From Fimiplasma intestinipullorum (GTDB taxonomy: Bacteria; Bacillota_I; Bacilli_A; Erysipelotrichales; Coprobacillaceae), in assembly GCA_018715065.1 (NCBI GenBank), contig DVMJ01000041.1:1-27872 (forward strand): a stretch of 27,872 nucleotides of DNA, read 5' to 3'. The notes under the pieces were generated by a model. It saw only the letters and a list, made by a program, of their open reading frames with translations, did no database searches and was not told where the DNA came from. A program made the translations under genes and the position numbers. This document shows positions 1 to 8,531 of the stretch, in pieces (positions within the stretch are counted from its first letter, which is position 1; every line of letters starts with the position of its first letter).

Positions 1-1181
1 GCTATAAAACATTAGGGAAGCTGGCTTATTACTTTTACGGAGAGCCAACCAAAGACATGGAAGTCATCGGGGTGACCGGTACCAATGGCAAGACGACAAC
101 GACCACGCTTTTATATCAGAGCTTATGTCATGCTGGCAGACGGGTCGGTCTGATTGGAACCAATGGATTGTATTATCCAGAAGGTTCCTTCCCCACCAGC
201 AACACGACACCGGATGGCCTTTTGCTAATGCGTTACTTCAAATTCTTTAAAGAGCATGATATCCATACGGTGATCATGGAAGTGTCCAGTCATGCCCTGG
301 TGTTAGGGAGAGTCGATTATGTTGATTTTCAATATGCGGTTTTTACGAACCTGACGCAGGACCATCTGGATTTCCATAAAGACATGGAGGATTATTTTAA
401 TGCCAAGAAGATGTTATTTACAGATTTAAATGAAAATGCCTATGCTATCTTAAATGCGGATGATGGGACCTTTGGTCGTCTTGAAAAAGCCACACAGGCC
501 AAGGTGGTCAGCTATGGGATCGAACATGGTCAATATCAGGCAACGCAAGTTCACTTAAACATGTATGAAACATCCTTTGAAGTGGCGGGCATGAAGATTT
601 CCAGCGATCTCTTATCGATTGCCAATGTGTATAATATGTTAGCGGTCTTTGCGACCTTACGCTGTATGGGCTACAGCCTGGAAAAAGCCAGTGAACTGAT
701 GCATCATTTGACGCATATCAACGGACGTCTGGAAAAAGTCTATAATCAGGATTTTGTGGCGATTGTCGATTATGCGCATTCACCAGATTCAGTTCGTAAT
801 ATTCTAACCTTTTTAGCTGAACTGAAGGAAAATCGGGTAATTGCCATCGTTGGTTGCGGAGGTGACAGGGATAAAAGTAAACGACCAAAGATGGCCCGGG
901 TTGCCTGTGAATTAGCGGATTATGCGATTTTGACTTCGGATAACCCACGGACAGAAAGACCAGAGGCTATTCTGGAAGATATGTGCGAAGGATTGCAATC
1001 AACCAACTATTGTGTTATAGTAGACCGGAAAGAGGCTATTGGCCAGGCGGTCAAGATGGCTCGAAAAGGAGATATTATCGCCGTGCTTGGCAAAGGTCAT
1101 GAAGATTATCAGATCGTTGGTACGACCAAGCGTCATTTCAGCGATAAGGAAGAAATCTTAAAAGCGATTAAAGGGGAATAA
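1..1181 (+). CDS. murE: UDP-MurNAc-tripeptide synthetase MurE, 5' truncated by window edge
   Basis: This cytoplasmic Mur ligase adds the third stem-peptide residue to UDP-MurNAc-L-Ala-D-Glu, using ATP. The frame is open from base 3, and residues ahead of the first ATG (position 57) already read as MurE, so the true start lies outside the window. About 100 residues of the N-terminal domain are missing. Visible motifs are the P-loop GTNGKTTT, TSNTTPDG, SSHALVLGRVD, DHLDFH, the Lys in FNAKKMLF (the usual carbamylated position) and VDYAHSPDS. The sequence SDNPRTERPE carries DNPR, the signature of meso-diaminopimelate-specific MurE; lysine enzymes differ here. A mDAP-type wall is therefore inferred. 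mraY follows after 3 bases, so the two are very probably co-transcribed. Confidence 0.96.
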   Translation, partial: YKTLGKLAYYFYGEPTKDMEVIGVTGTNGKTTTTTLLYQSLCHAGRRVGLIGTNGLYYPEGSFPTSNTTPDGLLLMRYFKFFKEHDIHTVIMEVSSHALVLGRVDYVDFQYAVFTNLTQDHLDFHKDMEDYFNAKKMLFTDLNENAYAILNADDGTFGRLEKATQAKVVSYGIEHGQYQATQVHLNMYETSFEVAGMKISSDLLSIANVYNMLAVFATLRCMGYSLEKASELMHHLTHINGRLEKVYNQDFVAIVDYAHSPDSVRNILTFLAELKENRVIAIVGCGGDRDKSKRPKMARVACELADYAILTSDNPRTERPEAILEDMCEGLQSTNYCVIVDRKEAIGQAVKMARKGDIIAVLGKGHEDYQIVGTTKRHFSDKEEILKAIKGE

Positions 1182-1184
1182 ACG

Positions 1185-2174
1185 ATGGAAGGAAATACAG
1201 TTGCATTTATACGAATTATTGTGAGTTTTTTAGCGGCCTTCCTGCTGACATTGATCAGTGTGCCGCGACTGATCCCAGTTTTGCATCGCCTGAAATTTGG
1301 TCAGGTGGAGCGTGAAGAGGGATTGGCCAGTCATAAGAAGAAAAATGGGACACCAACCATGGGAGGCTTGGCTTTTATCGTAGCGACCCTGGTCGCTGTT
1401 CTGGTCGGAAATTATCGAAATTTGTTTGATCCAACGGTCCTGCTCATTGCGCTTGGCTTTGCCGGGATGGGCTTGATTGGTTTGGTCGATGATTGGCTAA
1501 TCGTTGTCAAGAAAAGCAATAAGGGCTTAAGCCCGCTACATAAATATCTAGCTCAGTCAGTTGTAGCAATTCTGTTCTACGTGCTGGCTAGACAGTTTTT
1601 GCCTAATTTTTCGACAGAAATCAGCATTCCGTTAACGAATCTGACGATCGATCTAGGCTGGGCTTATCCGGTGCTGGTTTATTTCATGTTCACAGCAGCG
1701 ACAAATGGCGTTAACTTATCTGATGGTCTGGATGGCTTAGCGACCGGACTAGCGATGATGGCGATCGCACCGTTTGTGATCTTTGCTTTGATGATGAAAT
1801 CAACAGCTGTCTCTTCCTTTGGAATGGCTTGTATTGGGGCCTTGCTTGGCTTTATGTTCTATAACTATCATCCGGCTCGGATCTTCATGGGCGATGTCGG
1901 CAGTCTGGCCCTGGGGGGCTTGTTGGCGAGTCTTGCCATTGTGACCAAACAGGAGCTTTTGCTGTTGGTGGTAGGAGGCGTCTTTGTGGTAGAGACACTC
2001 TCTGTGATCATTCAGGTTGTTTCTTTCAAGACGACCGGTAAGCGTGTTTTCCGAATGGCACCGATCCATCATCATTTTGAGATGCTCGGCTGGTCGGAGC
2101 AGCAGGTTGTGCTGGCGTTCTGGTTCTGTGGCTTTTTATGCGGTGTTATCGGTAGTGTGATTGGAGTGTTATAA
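1185..2174 (+). CDS. mraY: Phospho-MurNAc-pentapeptide translocase MraY
   Basis: MraY is an integral membrane enzyme that moves phospho-MurNAc-pentapeptide from UDP to undecaprenyl phosphate, giving lipid I. The 329-residue length is normal and about ten hydrophobic segments are visible. Family signatures present are TPTMGG (about residue 57), LVDDW with its paired Asp residues, NLSDGLDGLA, FMGDVGSLALGG and APIHHHFE near the C-terminus. The ATG at 1185 is preceded by AAGGGGA. The gene sits between murE and murD as in dcw clusters. The last codons overlap the upstream TTG of the murD frame, but murD probably starts just after the mraY stop. Confidence 0.97.
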   Translation: MEGNTVAFIRIIVSFLAAFLLTLISVPRLIPVLHRLKFGQVEREEGLASHKKKNGTPTMGGLAFIVATLVAVLVGNYRNLFDPTVLLIALGFAGMGLIGLVDDWLIVVKKSNKGLSPLHKYLAQSVVAILFYVLARQFLPNFSTEISIPLTNLTIDLGWAYPVLVYFMFTAATNGVNLSDGLDGLATGLAMMAIAPFVIFALMMKSTAVSSFGMACIGALLGFMFYNYHPARIFMGDVGSLALGGLLASLAIVTKQELLLLVVGGVFVVETLSVIIQVVSFKTTGKRVFRMAPIHHHFEMLGWSEQQVVLAFWFCGFLCGVIGSVIGVL

Positions 2175-2175
2175 A

Positions 2176-3531
2176 GTGGAAATCAAAAATCAGCCTGTGC
2201 TTGTCTTAGGGGCTGCGCGCAGCGGTATGGCAGCCATTCGAGTCCTGGCTTCGCGAGGGGCAAAGATTACTTTGAACGAATCTAAACCCTTAGAAGCGCT
2301 AAGCGAAAGAGAAGAGCTGGAGCGCTTAGGGGTGGAGATTGTTGCCGGGGGACAGCCATCAGAACTGTTCGAAAGAGATTTTGCCTTTGTGGTGAAGAAT
2401 CCGGGCATTAAATATACGGAATGGTTCATCGAACGTCTGGAAGATAGAGGGATCCCTATTTATACCGAGATTGAACTGGCCTATCAGTTGGCTAGCTGGC
2501 ATCACTATCTTGCCGTCACGGGAACGAACGGCAAAACGACAACGGTCACTTTGATTGGTGAGATCCTGAAAAAAGCCTTTCCAGGTCGTACCTATGTGGC
2601 GGGTAATATTGGCACACCACTTTGTGAAGTGCTTTTAGAGGAGAAGTTGGATGAGCGTCAGGACTGCTATCTGGTGCTGGAAATGTCGAATTTCCAGTTG
2701 CTCAATATTGATCAGTTTAAACCGGAGGTAGCGACCATCATCAATCTGACTCCGGATCATCTGGATTATATGCGCTCACTGGATGAATATTATGCCAGTA
2801 AGACACGGATCTATATGAATCAGGATCGCCAGGATCAATTCGTCTTGAATGAGGATGATCCGATGATCCTGGAATACATGAAGCAGTATCCACCGCATGC
2901 CAGTATCATTCCATTGACGATGCAGGAAACTAAACGCATCGGGCGCTATCATTTAGCGGATGGCTGGATCATGGATCGTGATCAGAAGGTCCTGGCCTTG
3001 GAAAAGATCCAGATGGTGGGGCGTCAGAATATCCAAAATGTCATGATTGCGATTGCTTTTGCGAAAGCTGTAGGGGTTACCAATGAAGTCATCAATGATG
3101 TGATCAGTCATTTTCCAGGTGTGGAGCATCGTGTTGAGTTTGTCCGTGAACTGGATGGGGTGCGCTATTATAATGATTCGAAGGGAACCAATACCGATGC
3201 GACGATCGTAGCGGTAGAATCTTTCACACAGCCTGTCATTTTACTGGTTGGCGGCAAAGAAAAGAATTTACCGATGGATGAGCTGAAAAAGCATTTGGGG
3301 CATGTCAAACAAGTCATTGGTTATGGCGCTTGTGGTAAGCGTTTGGTTGATGATCTAGTAGGCGAAGAGGGTCTCTACTATCCAACGATGGACGAGGCGC
3401 TGGCAAAAGCGCGAAGTCTTGCAAAGGCGGGAGATGTGGTGCTGCTTTCCCCAACAACGAGTTCTTTTGATCAGTTTCATAGTTTCGAAGAACGTGGAAC
3501 CTATTTTAAAAAGTGTGTAATGTCTATGTAA
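2176..3531 (+). CDS. murD: UDP-MurNAc-L-alanine:D-glutamate ligase MurD
   Basis: MurD adds D-glutamate to UDP-MurNAc-L-Ala in the cytoplasm. I chose the GTG at 2176 (451 aa): GGAG at 2163-2166 lies nine bases ahead and the protein then begins VEIKNQPVLVLGAARSG, the nucleotide-like N-terminal fold. The in-frame TTG at 2161 has no SD site. Motifs are GTNGKTTT (P-loop), NLTPDHLDYM, NDSKGTNTDAT and SPTTSSFDQF near the C-terminus, the last a variant of the commoner SPACASFDQF. It ends the mur block and is followed directly by a terminator. ftsW and murG, which often come next in dcw clusters, are absent here. Confidence 0.96.
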   Translation: MEIKNQPVLVLGAARSGMAAIRVLASRGAKITLNESKPLEALSEREELERLGVEIVAGGQPSELFERDFAFVVKNPGIKYTEWFIERLEDRGIPIYTEIELAYQLASWHHYLAVTGTNGKTTTVTLIGEILKKAFPGRTYVAGNIGTPLCEVLLEEKLDERQDCYLVLEMSNFQLLNIDQFKPEVATIINLTPDHLDYMRSLDEYYASKTRIYMNQDRQDQFVLNEDDPMILEYMKQYPPHASIIPLTMQETKRIGRYHLADGWIMDRDQKVLALEKIQMVGRQNIQNVMIAIAFAKAVGVTNEVINDVISHFPGVEHRVEFVRELDGVRYYNDSKGTNTDATIVAVESFTQPVILLVGGKEKNLPMDELKKHLGHVKQVIGYGACGKRLVDDLVGEEGLYYPTMDEALAKARSLAKAGDVVLLSPTTSSFDQFHSFEERGTYFKKCVMSM

Positions 3532-3558
3532 AGAATCCTTAAAGGGTTCTTTTTTTTA
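3531..3558 (+). terminator. Rho-independent terminator after murD
   Basis: An 8-bp stem (3531-3538 with 3544-3551, one G.U pair) and a 5-base loop lead into a run of T. The stem starts on the last base of the murD stop codon. It separates the mur block from the TetR operon. Confidence 0.85.
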
Positions 3559-3568
3559 AGCAAAAGGA

Positions 3569-3597
3569 TTGATTCTTGTCGATAATTAGCGTATAAT
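3569..3597 (+). promoter_or_regulatory. SigA-type promoter of the TetR/activase operon
   Basis: TTGATT at 3569-3574 and a perfect TATAAT at 3592-3597 are separated by exactly 17 bases. The expected transcription start, about 3604, falls inside the palindrome at 3600-3618. Confidence 0.8.
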
Positions 3598-3599
3598 GC

Positions 3600-3618
3600 C
3601 AATGACCATCGGTCATTG
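3600..3618. promoter_or_regulatory. Palindromic operator, probable TetR autoregulatory site
   Basis: CAATGACC and GGTCATTG form a perfect 8-bp inverted repeat around a 3-base centre (ATC). It covers the expected start of transcription and touches the SD site (AGGTG, 3619-3623) of the regulator gene at 3629. The core TGACC-N3-GGTCA resembles many TetR-family operators. That the adjacent TetR protein binds here is inference from position and symmetry. Confidence 0.8.
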
Positions 3619-3628
3619 AGGTGAAAGA

Positions 3629-4174
3629 GTGGATAAAAGAGAAAGAATATTAGAAGTAGCCGAGGAATTATTCTTAACTAACTCAATAGAAAATACAAGT
3701 GTAAACCAGATCACGCGTCAAGCTCACGTGGCCAAGGGAACTTTTTATCTTTATTTTGAAGATAAGGATGAACTGGTTTTTGAGATCGTCAATCGTTTTG
3801 TCGATAAAACCATCATTAAAGCGCTCGAGAAGGCAAGTACAGAGGACTGGCTTGAATCATTTTTCAAGACTCTGATTGACTTTTATTGTCGTGAGCCCGC
3901 TGTTCTAAAGCTGCTATATGAGCCTCTTTTCCTGCAGGCGGACCGGCCGGATCGTTATGATGAGAAACTGTGTCATTTCGCTCCGTTAATCGATCGCCTG
4001 GTCCAGGAGGGCTATCGCCCCGAAAGCGCCAAGATCAAATTGGCTTTGGCAATGGAGACGCTGGGGACCCTTTGCTTTTTATCAATTATCTTGGAAAAGC
4101 CGGCCCCTATTGAAAAAACGCAGCATGAGATCATTCGAATGGCAACAAGCGTGTTTCAAAAAGGAGGATTGTAA
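3629..4174 (+). CDS. TetR/AcrR-family transcriptional regulator
   Basis: This is a 181-residue one-component repressor of TetR type. Residues 1 to about 50 form the DNA-binding domain: RERILEVAEELF, then the recognition region around ITRQAHVAKGTFYLYFEDKDEL, a good match to the TetR_N pattern. The C-terminal two-thirds is helical and variable, as expected of the ligand-binding and dimerisation domain; the ligand cannot be read from sequence. The start is GTG at 3629 with AGGTG five bases ahead. The stop overlaps the start of the next gene by one base (TAATG), so regulator and activase are translationally coupled. The operator across its own promoter suggests autorepression and control of the whole operon by an acyl-type or redox-related signal (inference). 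Confidence 0.92.
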   Translation: MDKRERILEVAEELFLTNSIENTSVNQITRQAHVAKGTFYLYFEDKDELVFEIVNRFVDKTIIKALEKASTEDWLESFFKTLIDFYCREPAVLKLLYEPLFLQADRPDRYDEKLCHFAPLIDRLVQEGYRPESAKIKLALAMETLGTLCFLSIILEKPAPIEKTQHEIIRMATSVFQKGGL

Positions 4175-7113
4175 TGAACGTTGGATTAGATATAGGTTCC
4201 ACTACGATCAAATGTGTGGTCATCAATGAAGCAAAAGAAATTGTGTATCAGAGCTATGAACGCCATAAATCACGTGTGCGTGAAATGGCCTTAGAAAAAC
4301 TACAGGAACTCAAGGATCTACTGGCAGGAGAAACGATTCATTTATCGATTACCGGTTCAGCCGGTATGGGAATCTCACAAACGGCAGGATTCCCTTTTGT
4401 ACAGGAAGTCTTTGCCGGGGCCTTTGCCATCAGAGACCGTTTAAATAATGTGGATATTGAAATTGAACTGGGGGGCGAGGATGCGAAGATCGTCTACTTC
4501 CAGGGCGCGATCGAAGAGCGCATGAACTCCAGCTGTGCGGGCGGAACCGGTGCTTTTATCGATCAAATGGCTACGCTTTTAAATGTTGACATTGATACTT
4601 TTGATGAAATGAGTCTGAAGGCGGAAAGATTATATCCGATCGCATCACGATGTGGTGTCTTTGCGAAGACAGATGTTCAGCCGCTGATCAACCAGGGGGC
4701 TAAAAAGGAAGATATTGCGGCCAGTATCTATCAGGCGGTTGTTGATCAGACGATCAGCGGGTTGGCTCAGGGACGTCCGTTAAAAGGAAAGATCGTCTTT
4801 TTAGGTGGTCCACTCACTTTCTTAAAGGGACTGCGCCGTCGCTTTGTAGAGACGCTCGATCTAGACGAAGAACATGCCCTGTTCCCGGAAGGCGGGCAGT
4901 ATTATGTCGCGCTAGGGGCAGCTATCCATGCGGGCATGCAAAAGGAGAGCTATACGTATGATGAGGTGATCCGTCGCCTGCAGCTAGCGATGCAGACCAA
5001 AGAAGATATTGCGACCTTAAAACCGTTGTTTAAGGATCAGGCGGAGTATGATGAATTTATCAAACGGCATCAGGCAGATGATGTGGCATATAATGATCTT
5101 TCGACCTATGAGGGTAAAGCGTATATCGGGATCGATGCAGGCAGTACGACGACCAAGATCGTTGTGCTGGATGAGGATTGCCGCATTCTTTATCAGCACT
5201 ATCAAAGCAATCACGGAAATCCGGTTGAGGTGATCAAGCAACAGCTGACGCATATCTATGAACTGGCGCCGCAGTTAAAGATTGGCGGATCGGCTGTGAC
5301 CGGATATGGTGAAGATTTGATTCGTTCCGGTTTCAGAGTGGATGATGGACTGGTCGAGACCCAGGCACATTATGAAGCGGCACGTTACTTCAATGCAGAT
5401 GTAGACTTTATTTTAGATATTGGTGGCCAGGATATGAAATGCTTTAAGATTAAGGATCATGCCATCGAAGACATTATTTTGAACGAGGCTTGTTCAAGCG
5501 GCTGTGGTTCCTTTTTGGAGACCTTTGCGATCTCGCTGGGCGTATCGATTGAAGATTTCGCTAAAAAGGCCTTATTTGCCAAGCATCCTGTGGAACTGGG
5601 TTCCCGCTGTACGGTCTTTATGAACTCCAGCGTGAAACAGGCCCAGAAAAATGGGGCGACGGTCGAGGACATTTCGGCAGGCTTAGCTTTTTCTGTTGTG
5701 AAAAATGCCTTATATAAGGTCATCCGTTTAAAAAATAAGGACGAGATTGGTAAGGAAATTGTCGTTCAGGGGGGAACTTTCTTAAATGATGCCGTCTTGC
5801 GCGCTTTTGAGCTCGAGTTGGGTCATGAGGTCATTCGTCCAAGTATTGCAGGACTGATGGGCGCTTTCGGAGCTGCCTTATACACAATGAAAAGACATCA
5901 CGAGACAAGTAGCTTGCTTTCTTATGAGGAAGTGAAGGACCTGACACATCAGGCCAAACCCGTCATGTGCCAGGGATGTAATAACCACTGTCATCTGACG
6001 TTGAATATTTTCCCGAATGGACGTCGTCAGATTGCTGGCAATCGCTGCGATAAACCTGTCAGCGGTAAGGCGAAAACAGTCGAATTGCCAAATCTTTATA
6101 CTTATAAATATGATTTGTTGATGAGCTACCCGGATATTACTGATCGTAAGGTCACAATTGGCATTCCCGTTGCTTTAAATATGTTTGAAAACCTGCCATT
6201 TTGGTATGCCTTCTTTGATAGCCTGGGCTATGGTATCCTCAAGAGCGGGAAGACCTCCAAAAAGATGTATATTAAAGGACAGCAGCACATTCCAAGCGAC
6301 ACTGTCTGTTATCCGGCTAAGATCGTGCATGGCCATATTGCCGAACTGGTAGATCGCAAAGTAGATTATATCTTCTATCCATGTATGACTTATAACTTTG
6401 ATGAAAAAATTTCAGATAATCATTTTAACTGTCCGGTCGTCGCTTATTATCCGGAGTTGATCGATGCCAATATGGATGTGGATCATTTCCTCTATCCGTA
6501 TATCTCTTTGAATGATCAGGCGTCTTTTGAAAAGCATATTTATACTTATTTGCGACAGGCTGGTTTCAAGGTCAGCCGCAAAGGCATTCACGAAGCAACG
6601 AATAAAGGCTATGCCGAATATGCGCGTTATCAGGAGCAGGTGAATCTCTATGCGTATAAGGCCATGCAGTTTGCTCGTGCGAACCATAAAAAGATGGTCG
6701 TGCTGGCGGGTCGACCATATCACGTGGATCCATTTATTCATCACGGTATCAGTGATCTTTTGGAATCTTTAGGATTGGTTGTTCTGAGTGAGGATAGCTT
6801 AGCGCATTTTGTGGGGTATGAGAAACGTGATGTCATTAATCAGTGGACCTATCATGCGCGTATGTACAATGCGGCCAGAGTGGTGGGGCAGAATCCGGAC
6901 ATGGAACTGATCCAGCTGGTAAGCTTTGGTTGTGGCATCGATGCGATTACCAGTGATGAGGTGCGTGCCATCCTGCAAAGCTATGGTCGTTTATATACCC
7001 AAATTAAGATCGACGAAATCAGTAACCTGGGCGCTGTCAGAATTCGTATTCGCTCACTGCTGGCAGCCATGAAAGAGAGGGAAGAGAACGATGAGTCAAG
7101 TACCGTTTATTGA
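4174..7113 (+). CDS. Double-ASKHA acyl-CoA dehydratase activase fused to dehydratase-like (DUF2229/COG3580-type) half
   Basis: This 979-residue protein joins three modules. The first BadF/BcrA-type ATPase domain (about 1-260) has DIGSTTIK, GGEDAKIV (100-107), SSCAGGTGAF with C121 and SRCGVF with C160. The second (about 315-575) has GIDAGSTTTK, DIGGQDMKC, EACSSGCGSF with C440 and SRCTVF with C479. These Cys positions match the two per subunit that bridge a [4Fe-4S] cluster in HgdC-type activases. Residues about 590-979 form a dehydratase-like region: a C599-x2-C602-x3-C606 cluster plus C625, then DTVCYPA (C712), FYPCMTY (C737), NCPVV (C753) and FGCGID (C920). Family knowledge: activases use ATP to inject low-potential electrons into 2-hydroxyacyl-CoA dehydratase-like partners. 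The substrate here is unknown. The partner is encoded immediately downstream with a 23-base overlap. Confidence 0.9.
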   Translation: MNVGLDIGSTTIKCVVINEAKEIVYQSYERHKSRVREMALEKLQELKDLLAGETIHLSITGSAGMGISQTAGFPFVQEVFAGAFAIRDRLNNVDIEIELGGEDAKIVYFQGAIEERMNSSCAGGTGAFIDQMATLLNVDIDTFDEMSLKAERLYPIASRCGVFAKTDVQPLINQGAKKEDIAASIYQAVVDQTISGLAQGRPLKGKIVFLGGPLTFLKGLRRRFVETLDLDEEHALFPEGGQYYVALGAAIHAGMQKESYTYDEVIRRLQLAMQTKEDIATLKPLFKDQAEYDEFIKRHQADDVAYNDLSTYEGKAYIGIDAGSTTTKIVVLDEDCRILYQHYQSNHGNPVEVIKQQLTHIYELAPQLKIGGSAVTGYGEDLIRSGFRVDDGLVETQAHYEAARYFNADVDFILDIGGQDMKCFKIKDHAIEDIILNEACSSGCGSFLETFAISLGVSIEDFAKKALFAKHPVELGSRCTVFMNSSVKQAQKNGATVEDISAGLAFSVVKNALYKVIRLKNKDEIGKEIVVQGGTFLNDAVLRAFELELGHEVIRPSIAGLMGAFGAALYTMKRHHETSSLLSYEEVKDLTHQAKPVMCQGCNNHCHLTLNIFPNGRRQIAGNRCDKPVSGKAKTVELPNLYTYKYDLLMSYPDITDRKVTIGIPVALNMFENLPFWYAFFDSLGYGILKSGKTSKKMYIKGQQHIPSDTVCYPAKIVHGHIAELVDRKVDYIFYPCMTYNFDEKISDNHFNCPVVAYYPELIDANMDVDHFLYPYISLNDQASFEKHIYTYLRQAGFKVSRKGIHEATNKGYAEYARYQEQVNLYAYKAMQFARANHKKMVVLAGRPYHVDPFIHHGISDLLESLGLVVLSEDSLAHFVGYEKRDVINQWTYHARMYNAARVVGQNPDMELIQLVSFGCGIDAITSDEVRAILQSYGRLYTQIKIDEISNLGAVRIRIRSLLAAMKEREENDESSTVY

Positions 7114-8344
7114 GTTTACAGAAGAAATGCGTAAGGACTATACCATTCTGGTCCCATCCATGCTGCCGATTCATTTCGAATTGATGGCGGCAGCCTTTGA
7201 AAAACATGGTTATCATTGTGTGATGTTGAAAAATGAGAATGCCAATGTGGTCAACCAGGGGGTAGCGAATGTGCATAACGACACCTGCTATCCAGCTCTT
7301 CTGGTGGTCGGTCAGTTTATGGATGCCTTGCAGAGCGGCCAGTATGACCCGCATAAGTCGGCGCTGCTATTGATGCAGACCGGCGGCGGCTGTCGTGCCA
7401 GCAATTATGTTCGACTGCTGCGCAAGGCACTATCAGAAAGTGAATTCAATGATGTACCGGTCATCTCTATCAATTTTACGGGGCTCGAAAGTCACAGCGG
7501 CTTTCAATTGACACCGCCATTCTTGCTGGATATCCTGTATGCCTTCTTGTATGGTGATTTTCTGATGTGGATCTATAATCAGGCTCGCAGTCATGAGGTC
7601 CATCAGGGAGATTCAAAAAAAGCCCTGGATTACTGCATGGATTATCTTTTACGTCTGCTGAATGGCAAAGGTTTCCATCATGCCAAGAAGCGCTATCGTG
7701 AGATCCTGACGGTCTTCAATCAGGTTGAACTTGACGGTAAGGAACGCATCAAGGTCGGCATCGTTGGTGAGATCTATATGAAATATGCACCCTTAGGCAA
7801 CCAGCATCTCGAGGATACGCTGGTCAATGAAGGAGTGGAACCAGTCGTGAGCGGGGTCCTGGATTTTGCACAGTACTGTCTCTATAATATGCAGATCGAC
7901 CAGAAGCTCTACGGTTCAAAGGCGCTGGGTAGTATAGCCAGTAAGGTCCTGACCCATCTTTTAGCGAAAAAACAGGCGGAGATGGAAGAGGCCATTGAAA
8001 AATATTCTAGATTTGTCAAACCAACACCATTCACAGAGGTCATCAAGAGTGGTGAGGGCGTTATTTCCAAAGGTGTCAAGATGGGTGAAGGCTGGCTGTT
8101 GACCAGTGAGATCTGCGAACTGATGAATCAGGGCATCTACAATGTTGTCTGTGCGCAGCCTTTTGGCTGCCTGCCTAATCATATCGTGGCTAAAGGAATG
8201 ATGCGTAAGATCAAAGATAAATATCCGCAAAGCAATATTGTGGCGATCGATTATGATTCCAGCGCTAGTCCGATCAATCAGATGAACCGTATTCATCTGA
8301 TGCTTGAAAATGCCAAGATGGGTCATTTCATGCATGAAGAGTAA
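7091..8344 (+). CDS. 2-hydroxyacyl-CoA dehydratase-like protein (DUF2229/COG3581-type), split partner of the activase
   Basis: This 417-residue protein corresponds to the C-terminal part of the roughly 1400-residue activase-dehydratase proteins found in many Firmicutes, here encoded separately. Candidate iron-sulfur ligands are C66 in NDTCYPALL, C101 in GGGCRASNY, and C354 and C360 in VCAQPFGCLPNH. NDTCYPA resembles DTVCYPA of the upstream protein, and FGCLPNHI resembles its FGCGIDAI, so the two dehydratase-like regions look like homologous halves of a heterodimer, as HgdA and HgdB are. The ATG at 7091 has GAGAGGGA ahead and lies inside the 3' end of the activase gene. There is no CoA-transferase, dehydrogenase or other pathway gene nearby, so the substrate cannot be inferred. 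Confidence 0.87.
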   Translation: MSQVPFIEFTEEMRKDYTILVPSMLPIHFELMAAAFEKHGYHCVMLKNENANVVNQGVANVHNDTCYPALLVVGQFMDALQSGQYDPHKSALLLMQTGGGCRASNYVRLLRKALSESEFNDVPVISINFTGLESHSGFQLTPPFLLDILYAFLYGDFLMWIYNQARSHEVHQGDSKKALDYCMDYLLRLLNGKGFHHAKKRYREILTVFNQVELDGKERIKVGIVGEIYMKYAPLGNQHLEDTLVNEGVEPVVSGVLDFAQYCLYNMQIDQKLYGSKALGSIASKVLTHLLAKKQAEMEEAIEKYSRFVKPTPFTEVIKSGEGVISKGVKMGEGWLLTSEICELMNQGIYNVVCAQPFGCLPNHIVAKGMMRKIKDKYPQSNIVAIDYDSSASPINQMNRIHLMLENAKMGHFMHEE

Positions 8345-8367
8345 TCTGTATCATTATATAAAATAGT

Positions 8368-8406
8368 GCTAAATGAATTGACATGTGCAATTCGTTTAGC
8401 TTTTTT
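8368..8406 (+). terminator. Strong Rho-independent terminator of the TetR/activase operon
   Basis: A 13-bp stem (8368-8380 with 8388-8400, one T.G pair) with a 7-base loop is followed by six T. It closes the operon. Confidence 0.92.
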
Positions 8407-8471
8407 GTTCTTAGAAACCTGTCAATAGCGTTACACAATTTCGATCATAATGAATGAAGAATAAATACATA

Positions 8472-8500
8472 TTACTTATTTTGCTTTTAAAGACTATAAT
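8472..8500 (+). promoter_or_regulatory. Promoter of the two-helix membrane protein gene
   Basis: TTACTT at 8472-8477 and TATAAT at 8495-8500 are 17 bases apart. The expected start of transcription, near 8507, lies downstream of the in-frame ATG at 8454. This supports translation from the ATG at 8532. Confidence 0.6.
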
Positions 8501-8531
8501 AAAAATAACAATATATATAGAGGCTTTTGCT

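Noticed and set aside
2161..2175. TTG start for murD
   Set aside because: It lies inside mraY without an SD site; GTG 2176 has GGAG nine bases ahead.
7961..8335. 124-residue - strand ORF within the dehydratase-like gene
   Set aside because: A mirror frame of a well-supported coding region, with no SD site or family match.
8454..8531. Upstream ATG for the two-helix membrane protein
   Set aside because: No SD site, and the predicted start of transcription lies downstream of this ATG.
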